Source: Actinomyces lilanjuaniae
GTDB taxonomy: Bacteria; Actinomycetota; Actinomycetes; Actinomycetales; Actinomycetaceae
NCBI RefSeq assembly: GCF_003606385.1
Contig: NZ_CP032514.1
Coordinates: 1,364,001 to 1,428,000 of the forward strand
Length of the DNA: 64,000 nucleotides
Direction of reading: 5' to 3'
This document shows, one piece after another, positions 44,578 to 52,163 of the stretch. The translations under genes were made by a program, and so were the position numbers. Below the pieces are notes generated by a model. That model had not been told where the DNA came from and did no database searches. It saw only the letters and a list, made by a program, of their open reading frames with translations. How positions within the stretch are numbered: position 1 is the first letter of the stretch; the number at the start of each line of letters is the position of its first letter.

Positions 44578-45462
44578 GTGACGGTGACCCAGTCCGCGAC
44601 AGCTCTTCGCGACAGCGGCCGGGACCAGGACTTCCTGGCTCCGGCCGCGCGCCTGCGCGGAGCCGGGATCGGCGGGCTCGAGGAGCTCACGGATCTTGAG
44701 CGCTCTGAACGTCTGGCCAGGATGCGGTCCGGAGAGCTGGGGTCGATCCACTCCTGGGAGCTGGTGACCGCGGTTGACGGTCCCGGGACACGTATGACCA
44801 TCTTCCTCAACGGCTGTCCCCTGCGCTGCCTGTACTGCCACAACCCTGACACCTTCCTCATGAAGGACGGTGAGCCGGTCGAGGCGGAGGAGCTTCTACG
44901 GCGGATGCGTCGCTACCGGCGCGTGTTCCGCGCCTCCCAGGGCGGTATCACCCTGTCTGGGGGAGAGGTGCTCATGCAGCCGGCCTTTGCGGCCAGGCTG
45001 CTGGCGGGAGCCAAGAGCATGGGAGTCCACACCTGTATCGACACTTCCGGCTTCCTCGGCGCCAACGCTACCGAGGAGATGCTGGAGGACATCGACTTGG
45101 TGCTTCTTGACGTCAAGAGCGGGGACGAGGAGACCTACAGGAAGGTGACTGGCCGGGCGCTGGCTCCTACGATCACCTTTGGTGACCGGCTCGCGGCCGC
45201 AGGCACCGAGGTGTGGGTGCGTTTCGTCCTGGTTCCCGGTCTGACTGATGAGCCGCGCAACGTGGAGAACGTCGCTCGTATCGTCGAGCGCTGGCGCTCG
45301 GTCGTGTCCCGCGTAGAGGTCCTGCCCTTCCACCAGATGGGCACGGACAAGTGGGACGCTCTCGGTCTCGACTACAAGCTGAAGGAGACCCGCCCGCCCG
45401 AGCCTGAGCTGGTGGAGTCGACCCGGGAGATCTTCCGCTCCCACGGCTTTACCGTCCACTAG
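44578..45462 (+). CDS. pflA: pyruvate formate-lyase activating enzyme (radical SAM)
   Basis: Generates the glycyl radical by S-adenosylmethionine cleavage. 294 residues from GTG 44578, with an N-terminal extension of about 55 residues before the canonical start (GSIHSWELVTAVDGPGTRMT). The cluster motif is NGCPLRCLYCHNPDTF (CxxxCxxC). GGITLSGGEVLMQPAFAARL, HTCIDTSGFLG and VLLDVKSGDEETYRKVTGRA match PflA, and the C-terminus has VLPFHQMGTDKWDALGLDYK. Its substrate should be the 81-residue radical protein, presumably docked on PflB. It is third in the pflB-grcA-pflA operon. GTG 44584 is an alternative start. Confidence 0.95.
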   Translation: MTVTQSATALRDSGRDQDFLAPAARLRGAGIGGLEELTDLERSERLARMRSGELGSIHSWELVTAVDGPGTRMTIFLNGCPLRCLYCHNPDTFLMKDGEPVEAEELLRRMRRYRRVFRASQGGITLSGGEVLMQPAFAARLLAGAKSMGVHTCIDTSGFLGANATEEMLEDIDLVLLDVKSGDEETYRKVTGRALAPTITFGDRLAAAGTEVWVRFVLVPGLTDEPRNVENVARIVERWRSVVSRVEVLPFHQMGTDKWDALGLDYKLKETRPPEPELVESTREIFRSHGFTVH

Positions 45463-45533
45463 GCCTCGACAGTCCCCACCCGCCGTGTACTCCCGCTCTA
45501 CCTGCGGTCTCAACCTACCTGGCTGACCGGGAC

Positions 45534-46868
45534 CTACCGGGAGAGAGACGTGGCGATCGCTGCCGCCGTCTGCTCCACCTGCCAGGGACGTGCTCCTGCG
45601 GCCTCCAGACGCTGGCAGACCTCTGCGGTGCTGATCTGGCGCCGCAGGTGGTCGTGGCGCTCCTCGCCGATATCCCAGGCGATCCGGCGCTGGGCTTCGG
45701 GAGCCAGTAGCAGTTCCTGGGGGACGCGTACAGCGGTGGAACGTGCGTGCAGTGCCTGGCGTACCTGCTCCAGGGCGGTTGCTGCCTCCGGGTGGTGGCG
45801 CCGCCAGGAGCGGGGGCGCGGCAGCTCGCCGGGGCCCAGCGGGGCGCGTGTGGGGGGAAGGTCGGCGTCAGGCAGCGTCAGCGCCCGCTCAATTGCCCGC
45901 CACCAGCGTTCCTGGTGCTGGCGTGCCTGGCGGGAGGAGAACTCCCTGAGCGAACCCATCTTGCGCCGCGAGGTAGGGCGGTAGACGGCGGCAGCCACAA
46001 GGGCCTGGTGGGGGAGCACCTTGGAGGGGCTGAGGTCCAGCTCGGCGGCTAGTTCCTCGCGAGCAGTCCACAGCTCTCGCAGGACCGCTAGTGACCGGGG
46101 GGAGCGGGAGGCCTTTCCGGCGTGCGGGACCCTGCGCCACGGGTCGGGCCTGGTCTGTCTGGGTGCCCGGGTGCGCAGGTGCTCGAACTCCTGCGCGGCC
46201 CACTGCGCCTTCCCGGCACGTTCTAGCTCCTCACCCAGCGCCTGGTGCAGGTCTAGGAGGTGCTCGACGTCCAGGGCGGCGTAGACCAGCCAGGACGGTG
46301 GCAGGGGGCGTATGGACCAGTCAGCAGCCGCGTGGTCCTTGGACAGGCGCAGCCCCAGGGTGTCCTCGATGAGCGGGCCCAGCCCGACCCGGTCACGTCC
46401 CAGGAGGCGGGCTGCCAGCTCGGTATCGAAGAGGCCGGGTGGGTACAGGCCCAGCGCGTGCAGGCACGGCAGGTCCTGGTCAGCAGCGTGCAGCACCCAG
46501 TTCGGCTGGCTCATGGCCTGTGCCAGTGTAGTGAGGCTCCCGGCGCTCAGCGGGTCAACGAGCACGGTTCCCACGCCGTCGCGACGCAGCTGGATGAGGT
46601 AGGCGTCCTGGCCGTAGCGGAATCCGGAGGCGCGCTCGGCATCGACGGCCACCGGTCCTGTCCCGGTGGTGGCCAGGGCGTGAGCGGCTGCCGCCAAGGC
46701 GGCAGGGGAGTCCGTGACGGCAGGAAGGCCGTCACGTGGGCGCGGGTAGGCGACGACGTGCTCGGGCGGGACCGGGTGGTCAGTGGTTCCGGGAACCACG
46801 GCAGGTCGGGGGGCGGCTACGGCCCCTTCCTGGCGAGGTACGGCCGCAGGCACAGGTGGACAAGGCAC
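45534..46868 (-). CDS. rnd: ribonuclease D (HRDC domain protein)
   Basis: A 3'-5' exoribonuclease of the DEDDy family. Exo motif I is VAVDAERASGFRYGQ, motif II VLHAADQDLPCLHALG, motif III YAALDVEHLLDLHQAL with the Tyr. The HRDC domain follows at about residues 245-320 (SLAVLRELWTAREELAAELD, VLPHQALVAAAV), and a second helical domain completes the C-terminus. The first 45 residues are Pro-rich and may not be translated: GTG 46868 lacks a ribosome site. DUF3000 lies immediately upstream on the same strand, a pairing usual in actinobacteria. Confidence 0.9.
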   Translation of the reverse strand: MPCPPVPAAVPRQEGAVAAPRPAVVPGTTDHPVPPEHVVAYPRPRDGLPAVTDSPAALAAAAHALATTGTGPVAVDAERASGFRYGQDAYLIQLRRDGVGTVLVDPLSAGSLTTLAQAMSQPNWVLHAADQDLPCLHALGLYPPGLFDTELAARLLGRDRVGLGPLIEDTLGLRLSKDHAAADWSIRPLPPSWLVYAALDVEHLLDLHQALGEELERAGKAQWAAQEFEHLRTRAPRQTRPDPWRRVPHAGKASRSPRSLAVLRELWTAREELAAELDLSPSKVLPHQALVAAAVYRPTSRRKMGSLREFSSRQARQHQERWWRAIERALTLPDADLPPTRAPLGPGELPRPRSWRRHHPEAATALEQVRQALHARSTAVRVPQELLLAPEAQRRIAWDIGEERHDHLRRQISTAEVCQRLEAAGARPWQVEQTAAAIATSLSR

Positions 46869-46903
46869 GAGAACACATGCTACAGCTCCTGCCAGAACTG
46901 GTC

Positions 46904-47509
46904 CTACCGGGGAGTCCCGGCCAGGCTCAGGGGCCTGACCCGGGCTGGCTCGTGCCCGGAGGCCACGAGGATCAGCTCGTACCAGGCCGTGAGGTGGGGG
47001 CCCAGGTCGGGGGTGTTGGGGGACCAGGAGGCGCGTATCTCAGCGTGCCCGCAGGCGTCACTGAGATCGAGTCCTCCGAAGGTCTCCGACAGGACCCTGG
47101 TGACCGTCCCGACAAGGGCGTGGTAGCCGGCCCTGGCGTCAGCGAGGGAGTCGGTGAGCCAGGACCACGCGGCTGAGCTGAGCAGGGGATCCGCGTGGAG
47201 CTCCTCGTCAAGGCGCGCCCTCACCATGGCGACCATGCGGAAGTCCGAGTGCCAGGCACGCTGCCCGGAGGGATCGTAGAGGATGACGAAGCGGCCTGAG
47301 CCAACCGGCACCTCGTTGACGGTCTGGACGGTCTCTGCCGTCAGGGCGGCAGTGAATGGCGCCATGCGCCCAGGCCCGGGGACCTCCTCCAGCACCAGCC
47401 CCCGGGGGCGGGGCGTGTCGCGGACAGAAAGGAGCGCCTCCTCGAAGCGAGGGGGGAAGGAGCCTGCCCGCCCCTGCCGCGTCCTACCACTGCCAGTCAC
47501 GGCTCTCAC
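46904..47509 (-). CDS. DUF3000 family protein
   Basis: A protein of about 201 residues, actinobacterial DUF3000, function unknown. Family pieces: PPRFEEALLSVRDTPRPRGL near the N-terminus, RFVILYDPSGQRAWHSDFRM, WSWLTDSLADARAGYHALVG, SETFGGLDLSDACGHAEIRA and HLTAWYELILVASG. I take GTG 47509; GTG 47500 would also fit. The much longer open frame upstream of this start is a shadow. It precedes rnd by 35 bases and is probably cotranscribed with it. Confidence 0.85.
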   Translation of the reverse strand: MRAVTGSGRTRQGRAGSFPPRFEEALLSVRDTPRPRGLVLEEVPGPGRMAPFTAALTAETVQTVNEVPVGSGRFVILYDPSGQRAWHSDFRMVAMVRARLDEELHADPLLSSAAWSWLTDSLADARAGYHALVGTVTRVLSETFGGLDLSDACGHAEIRASWSPNTPDLGPHLTAWYELILVASGHEPARVRPLSLAGTPR

Positions 47510-47704
47510 GCTAGCGGCGCTGCGCCGGTCTGCGGTGGTGCCACGCCGCGCGACGGGCGCGGCACGCGGGGCCGCAGTGGTGTCCAACTCAATAGGCTGC
47601 CTGGGGTGGGCACACCGGTGCTGAGGGGCTATATCCTGGTCCACTAGTCGGGTGCCGGTTACGGGCCTGGCGTGCTTAGCTGTCACAGACCCCAGGAGGC
47701 GCGA

Positions 47705-49009
47705 GTGCCTGGCCACGACCCCAGCCCAGCAGGAACCACGCAGCCTCGGGGCAGTGTCCCGACGGTACCGGTACCCGAGTTGGTGCCCGTCCTTCTCGGC
47801 GGTGATATCGGGGTCTACGCCCTGGCACGCTGCTTCCACGAGGCCTACCGGGTGGTCTCGGTGTGCATCGCTCCCCGGCCGACGCAGGTCCTGACTCGAT
47901 CGCGTATCGTGCGCACGGTCGCGCTGGGAGAGCACAGTGAGCCGGGAGACTACGTGGAGGCCGCCCTTGACGTGGCCAGGCGCACACCGGGTGCCAGGCG
48001 GGTGCTCCTGGCCAACACGGACTGGCACATCCGCGTCATCAACGACCACAGGCAGGTGCTTGCCGAGCACTTTGAGATCCCGGTTGCTAGCGCCCCCGTC
48101 GCTGCCCGTGTCTCAGACAAGGCTGTCTTTGCTCAGGTGTGCGCAGAGCTAGGGGTGCCCACCCCCGCCACTGTGGTCCAAGACTTCACAGATGCTGGTG
48201 CCCAGGACTGGAAGCCGGCCGACACCGCTGCCCTCGGTTACCCGCAGATCGCCAAGCCCGCGTCCTCCGCGGAGTACAACGACCTGCGCATGGAGGACAA
48301 GAAGAAGGTCTTCGTGGTCGCTGACGCCCAGGAGGCTGACTCCCTGTGGCAGCGTCTGCGCTGCGCAGGGTTCCGCGGCCACTTCCTGGCCCAGGAGCTC
48401 ATCGGCGGGGACGACACCTCGATGCGCTCCCTGACCGCCTACGTCGACTCGTGGGGACGTGCCGTGCTTACCGGGTCGGCCAGGGTCCTGCTGGAGGACC
48501 ACGCCCCGACGATGCTGGGCAACCCGGTGTCCATGATTACCGAGCCCTTCACCGAGATGATGGAGCAGGCCGTCAGGCTGCTGGAGCACGTCGGCTACAG
48601 GGGCTTCGCCAATTTCGACATTAAGGTGGACCCCCGTGACGGGCGAGCGCTTTTCCTGGAGGTCAACCCGCGCATCGGGCGCAACTGCTACTACATGGCT
48701 GCTGCGGGCCACAATCCGGTGACCTTCGCCGTGCGCGACCTGGTCCTGGGACGTGAGGTAGAGCCTGCGCGAGTTGACCAGGAGGTGCTCTACTCGCTGC
48801 TTCCCCACCGGCTGCTCAGACGGTACCTGCGCGAGGAGTCCCTGCGCAGCCGGGTCAACGCCTTGGTGAGCAGCGGTCGCAGTGCCAATCCGCTGCGCTA
48901 CCACCGGGACCGCTCCCTCAGACGTAACCTCGTGGTCAGCGCCCAGGAGCTCAACCAGTACCGGAAGTTTGCCCGCTACTACCCGCAGGCCACCGATACC
49001 GCCTTCTAG
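47705..49009 (+). CDS. ATP-grasp ligase, D-aspartate ligase-like (peptidoglycan cross-bridge)
   Basis: A carboxylate-amine ligase of the ATP-grasp superfamily, 434 residues. The N-terminal domain opens with PVLLGGDIGVYALARCFHEA; the ATP-grasp part has AKPASSAEYNDLRMEDKKKV, FLAQELIGGDDTSMRSLTAY and the Mg-binding FLEVNPRIGRNCYYMAAAG. The closest characterised type I can suggest is the D-aspartate ligase that adds a cross-bridge residue to Lys of the peptidoglycan stem in Gram-positive bacteria. The substrate is inference. AGGAGG just before GTG 47705 supports that start. The Fem-family gene follows on the same strand, strengthening the cell-wall reading. Confidence 0.75.
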   Translation: MPGHDPSPAGTTQPRGSVPTVPVPELVPVLLGGDIGVYALARCFHEAYRVVSVCIAPRPTQVLTRSRIVRTVALGEHSEPGDYVEAALDVARRTPGARRVLLANTDWHIRVINDHRQVLAEHFEIPVASAPVAARVSDKAVFAQVCAELGVPTPATVVQDFTDAGAQDWKPADTAALGYPQIAKPASSAEYNDLRMEDKKKVFVVADAQEADSLWQRLRCAGFRGHFLAQELIGGDDTSMRSLTAYVDSWGRAVLTGSARVLLEDHAPTMLGNPVSMITEPFTEMMEQAVRLLEHVGYRGFANFDIKVDPRDGRALFLEVNPRIGRNCYYMAAAGHNPVTFAVRDLVLGREVEPARVDQEVLYSLLPHRLLRRYLREESLRSRVNALVSSGRSANPLRYHRDRSLRRNLVVSAQELNQYRKFARYYPQATDTAF

Positions 49010-49110
49010 ACCTTGTCAGACCCTGCCCTTGTGGCATCTTGCTCTTCCACACCTTGTCACCCACGACCTGCTTTGCCCACAGACACGGCATGACCGAGAA
49101 AGACGCACCG

Positions 49111-50211
49111 ATGAGTAGCAGTACCGACAACAAGCCCGCCCAGGTCCCCGCAGCGGCCATGCGCGAGGTCGACTGGCAGACCTTCGCAAGGATCGCGGCT
49201 GATGCGGAGGTGACGCTGCCTGTCGAGCAGACGGTGGTCTGGGACTCCTTCGACACCGCTATGGAGGGGCGCCAGCCCTGGGGGCGTGTGGTGTACCAGG
49301 GGGCAGACGGCCGGGACCGCGCCCTGGTGTCACTGACGCGGATGACGGTCCGGGGCTTCCCCTACCTGTGGGCGCGTCACGCCCCGGTGTGGCTGGGGGA
49401 GGAGCCGACTCCCCAGGAGGAGGCCGAGCTGCGGCGCCTGCTGGTCGCGGGAGTGCGCCACCGCGACCCTCGGGTCGTCTTTGTCCGTCTCCACGCCGCT
49501 GTCCAGGGACCGGACTGCCACGAGCTGCTTCAGACCATGACCTACGACCGCACCGTCGTCCTTGACCTGGACCGCCAGGACGACGAGGCCGTCCTGGCGT
49601 CCTTCAAGTCCCGGGGACGACGCGATGTGCGCAAGGCGCTGCGCCACGAGGAGCTGACCTTCCACGACGAGACCGACAGGGCGCAGGAGGTGTTCTCTGA
49701 GCTCTACGAGATTCTCACCGAGACTGGGGAGCGCGACGGCTTCCGGCCGGCGCCGGAGTCCGTGTACCGCACGATGCTGCGCACCCTGGGACCCGATCAC
49801 GCTCGTCTGTACGTGGCACGTCGGCAGGGCCAGGAGGCGCTGGTGTGGTCCCTGGTCACCGTCTACGGGGACGGCGCCCTGCGCTACTATGCCGGCTCCT
49901 CCGCCCAGGGGCGGCGGCTGCGGGCGGCGGACGCCCTGGTCTACAAGGAGGCCTGCTGGCTGCGCGCCCAGGGGGTGCGGACCTACGACCTCATGGGCGT
50001 GGACTCCCCGCGTGTGCCTGAGCTCGCCGGGGTCCGGGAGTTCAAGAACAAGTTCGTCACTGACGGTCCGGTTGACGTGCCAGGTGCGTGGGACGTACCG
50101 GTGTATCCCCGAGTCTACGCGGGGCTCGTCCGTGCCCTGGGCCTTAAGCGGACACTCACCACCAGGCTGCGTGAGCGCAGGTCCCGCAGCTCTGCAGACG
50201 CCTCTTCCTGA
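49111..50211 (+). CDS. FemABX family aminoacyltransferase (peptidoglycan interpeptide bridge)
   Basis: A GNAT-fold transferase of the Fem family that adds amino acids from aminoacyl-tRNA to lipid-linked peptidoglycan precursors. It has VEQTVVWDSFDTAMEGRQPW at the N-terminus, VLDLDRQDDEAVLASFKSRG RRDVRKAL in the middle, ARLYVARRQGQEALVWSL, and the C-terminal ALRYYAGSSAQGRRL followed by YDLMGVDSPRVPELAGVREF and KNKF. About 366 residues. ATG 49111 is chosen with GAGAAAG about 10 bases upstream; ATG 49090 is possible. It follows the ATP-grasp gene by about 100 bases, and the two likely act on the same cross-bridge. Confidence 0.85.
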   Translation: MSSSTDNKPAQVPAAAMREVDWQTFARIAADAEVTLPVEQTVVWDSFDTAMEGRQPWGRVVYQGADGRDRALVSLTRMTVRGFPYLWARHAPVWLGEEPTPQEEAELRRLLVAGVRHRDPRVVFVRLHAAVQGPDCHELLQTMTYDRTVVLDLDRQDDEAVLASFKSRGRRDVRKALRHEELTFHDETDRAQEVFSELYEILTETGERDGFRPAPESVYRTMLRTLGPDHARLYVARRQGQEALVWSLVTVYGDGALRYYAGSSAQGRRLRAADALVYKEACWLRAQGVRTYDLMGVDSPRVPELAGVREFKNKFVTDGPVDVPGAWDVPVYPRVYAGLVRALGLKRTLTTRLRERRSRSSADASS

Positions 50212-50219
50212 GGCGGCTG

Positions 50220-52163
50220 TCAGCGCCGGGCTACCACGGTCTGCCCGGGTACCAGGACACGAGGTTGGCCGTGGTGCTGCCAGGCATCTTGCTGCTGCAC
50301 CTGTGGGCGTGAGTCGGTGCCGGGTGGCTGCCAGCTCAGCAGCACTCTGCCCGCGGGTACGTGCTGGTCCCGGTCGGACAGGTTGGCCGCCACCACGACG
50401 TCCTTGTAGGCCACCGTGATGACCCCCTGCTTGTCGTGGACCTGGGGCCAGGACCGGCGGGAGGACCACTCTAGCCTGCGGCGCAGCGCGATGAGGTCCT
50501 GGTACCAGCGCAGCATCCGGGCGTGTTCCGGATGGTTGCGCTGCGTCCAGTCCAGCCGTGAGGCCAGGAAGGTGGCCGGGTCCTGGGGGTCAGGAACGTC
50601 CTGGGCGTCCCATCCGAACCCAGTGAACTCCTCGATCCGCCCCTGTGAGACGCTGCTGGCCAGCTGTGGGTCGTCGTGGTCAGTGAAGAAGCGGAAGGGC
50701 GTGCGGGTCCCCCACTCTTCTCCCATGAACAGCATCGGCGTGTAGGGGCTGAGGAGCAGCAGCGCCGCCTGTGCCGCCAGCACCTCGTCGGGAAGCGACT
50801 GGGAGGGGCGGTCTCCCAGGGCGCGGTTGCCGACCTGGTCGTGGTTGGAGGTGAAGACCACGAAACGCCTCGGATCGGTCCCCTCAGGTACGGGCGCGCC
50901 CCAGGTCCGACCCCGGAAGGAGGACCAGGTCCCGTCGTGGAGGAAGGCGCCCTGGTAGGCCTTGACCCAGGCCCCGGGCTCAGCGAAGTCGGCGTAGTAC
51001 CCCTGTGACTCCCCGGTCAGGCGAGCGTGCAGCGCGTGGTGGACGTCGTCAGCCCACTGGGCGGTCATCCCCAGGCTGGGATGCTGGGCGGGAGGGTTCT
51101 GCAAGGTCGGGGTGATGACACCGACGTCGTTGAGGTCGGACTCTGCGACCAGGCTCAGGGGCCGCCCTAGCCGGGCACTCAGGGCCTGGACGGCCTGCGA
51201 CATCTGGGCCAGGACGTGCGGCCCGGGACCGCCGCCGTGGGAGGAGGTGTCCTTGATCTCGTGGATCGCGTCCAGCCGCAGGGCGTCGACGTGGAAGTCG
51301 CGCAGCCAACGCAGGGCTGCGTCGATGACGTAGGCGCGGACCTGCTCGCAGCCGTCCTGGTCGAAGTTGACCGCCTCCCCCCAGGGCGTGTGGTGGGCCT
51401 GGGTGAAGTAGGGGCCGAAGACGCTGAGGTAGTTCCCGCTGGGGCCCAGGTGGTTGTAGACCACGTCCAGGCACACGCCGATGCCGACGGCGTGTGCAGC
51501 GTCGACGAACCGTGCCAGGGCGTAGGGGCCGCCGTAGGCCTCGTGGACCGCCCACAAGGAGACCCCGTCGTAGCCCCACCCCGCCTGGCCCGGGAAGGGA
51601 GCCAGCGGCATCAGCTCGACCACGTCCACGCCCAGGGCAGCCAGGTCGCTCAGGCGCTCGGCCGCGCAGTCCAGGGTGCCGCCGGGGGTGAAGGTGCCCA
51701 CGTGCAGCTCGTAGATCACCGAGCCCAGGACGTCTCGCCCCTGCCAGCTGGTGTCTGTCCACACCTCCTGCCCCCAGGTTCCGGGCAGCACGAGCCGGGA
51801 GGGGCCGTGCACGCCCTTCGGCTGGAATGCGCTGCGGGGGTCGGGCCGGTCCGGTGAGCCGTCTACCCGGAAGGCGTAGTCGGTCCCCTCCTCCAGGTCC
51901 ACCGGGGACAGCCACCAGCCGTCGTGGGCGCGCTCCATCCCGATGAGCCTGTCGCTGGCGGGCAGGTGCAGCTCGACCGCACTGGCGGACGGCGCCCACA
52001 CCGGGACGCGGGGACCCGGAGGAGGAGCGGGTGAGTACCAGGGCGAAGGCCAGGAGCCCTCGGGCGAGGTTTCTGCGGGCAGGGTCCCGGAGCCGGGACG
52101 GAGGGCCTCCTCAGGGGTGCTGTCAGGGGTTGTGGGGTACTGGTGGCCGCTCATACGTCTCAT
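50220..52163 (-). CDS. treZ: malto-oligosyltrehalose trehalohydrolase
   Basis: Family GH13 enzyme that releases trehalose from the maltooligosyl-trehalose made by TreY. 647 residues with an N-terminal carbohydrate-binding-like domain (VPVWAPSASAVELHL), then the barrel: YELHVGTFTPGGTLDCAAER, GWGYDGVSLWAVHEAYGG, VCLDVVYNHLGPSGNYL, the nucleophile in DALRLDAIHEIKD, VAESDLNDVGVI and FTSNHDQVGNRALGDR. The ATG at 52163 overlaps the TGA of treY as ATGA, so translation is coupled. It is last in the glgX-treY-treZ operon. Confidence 0.96.
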   Translation of the reverse strand: MRRMSGHQYPTTPDSTPEEALRPGSGTLPAETSPEGSWPSPWYSPAPPPGPRVPVWAPSASAVELHLPASDRLIGMERAHDGWWLSPVDLEEGTDYAFRVDGSPDRPDPRSAFQPKGVHGPSRLVLPGTWGQEVWTDTSWQGRDVLGSVIYELHVGTFTPGGTLDCAAERLSDLAALGVDVVELMPLAPFPGQAGWGYDGVSLWAVHEAYGGPYALARFVDAAHAVGIGVCLDVVYNHLGPSGNYLSVFGPYFTQAHHTPWGEAVNFDQDGCEQVRAYVIDAALRWLRDFHVDALRLDAIHEIKDTSSHGGGPGPHVLAQMSQAVQALSARLGRPLSLVAESDLNDVGVITPTLQNPPAQHPSLGMTAQWADDVHHALHARLTGESQGYYADFAEPGAWVKAYQGAFLHDGTWSSFRGRTWGAPVPEGTDPRRFVVFTSNHDQVGNRALGDRPSQSLPDEVLAAQAALLLLSPYTPMLFMGEEWGTRTPFRFFTDHDDPQLASSVSQGRIEEFTGFGWDAQDVPDPQDPATFLASRLDWTQRNHPEHARMLRWYQDLIALRRRLEWSSRRSWPQVHDKQGVITVAYKDVVVAANLSDRDQHVPAGRVLLSWQPPGTDSRPQVQQQDAWQHHGQPRVLVPGQTVVARR

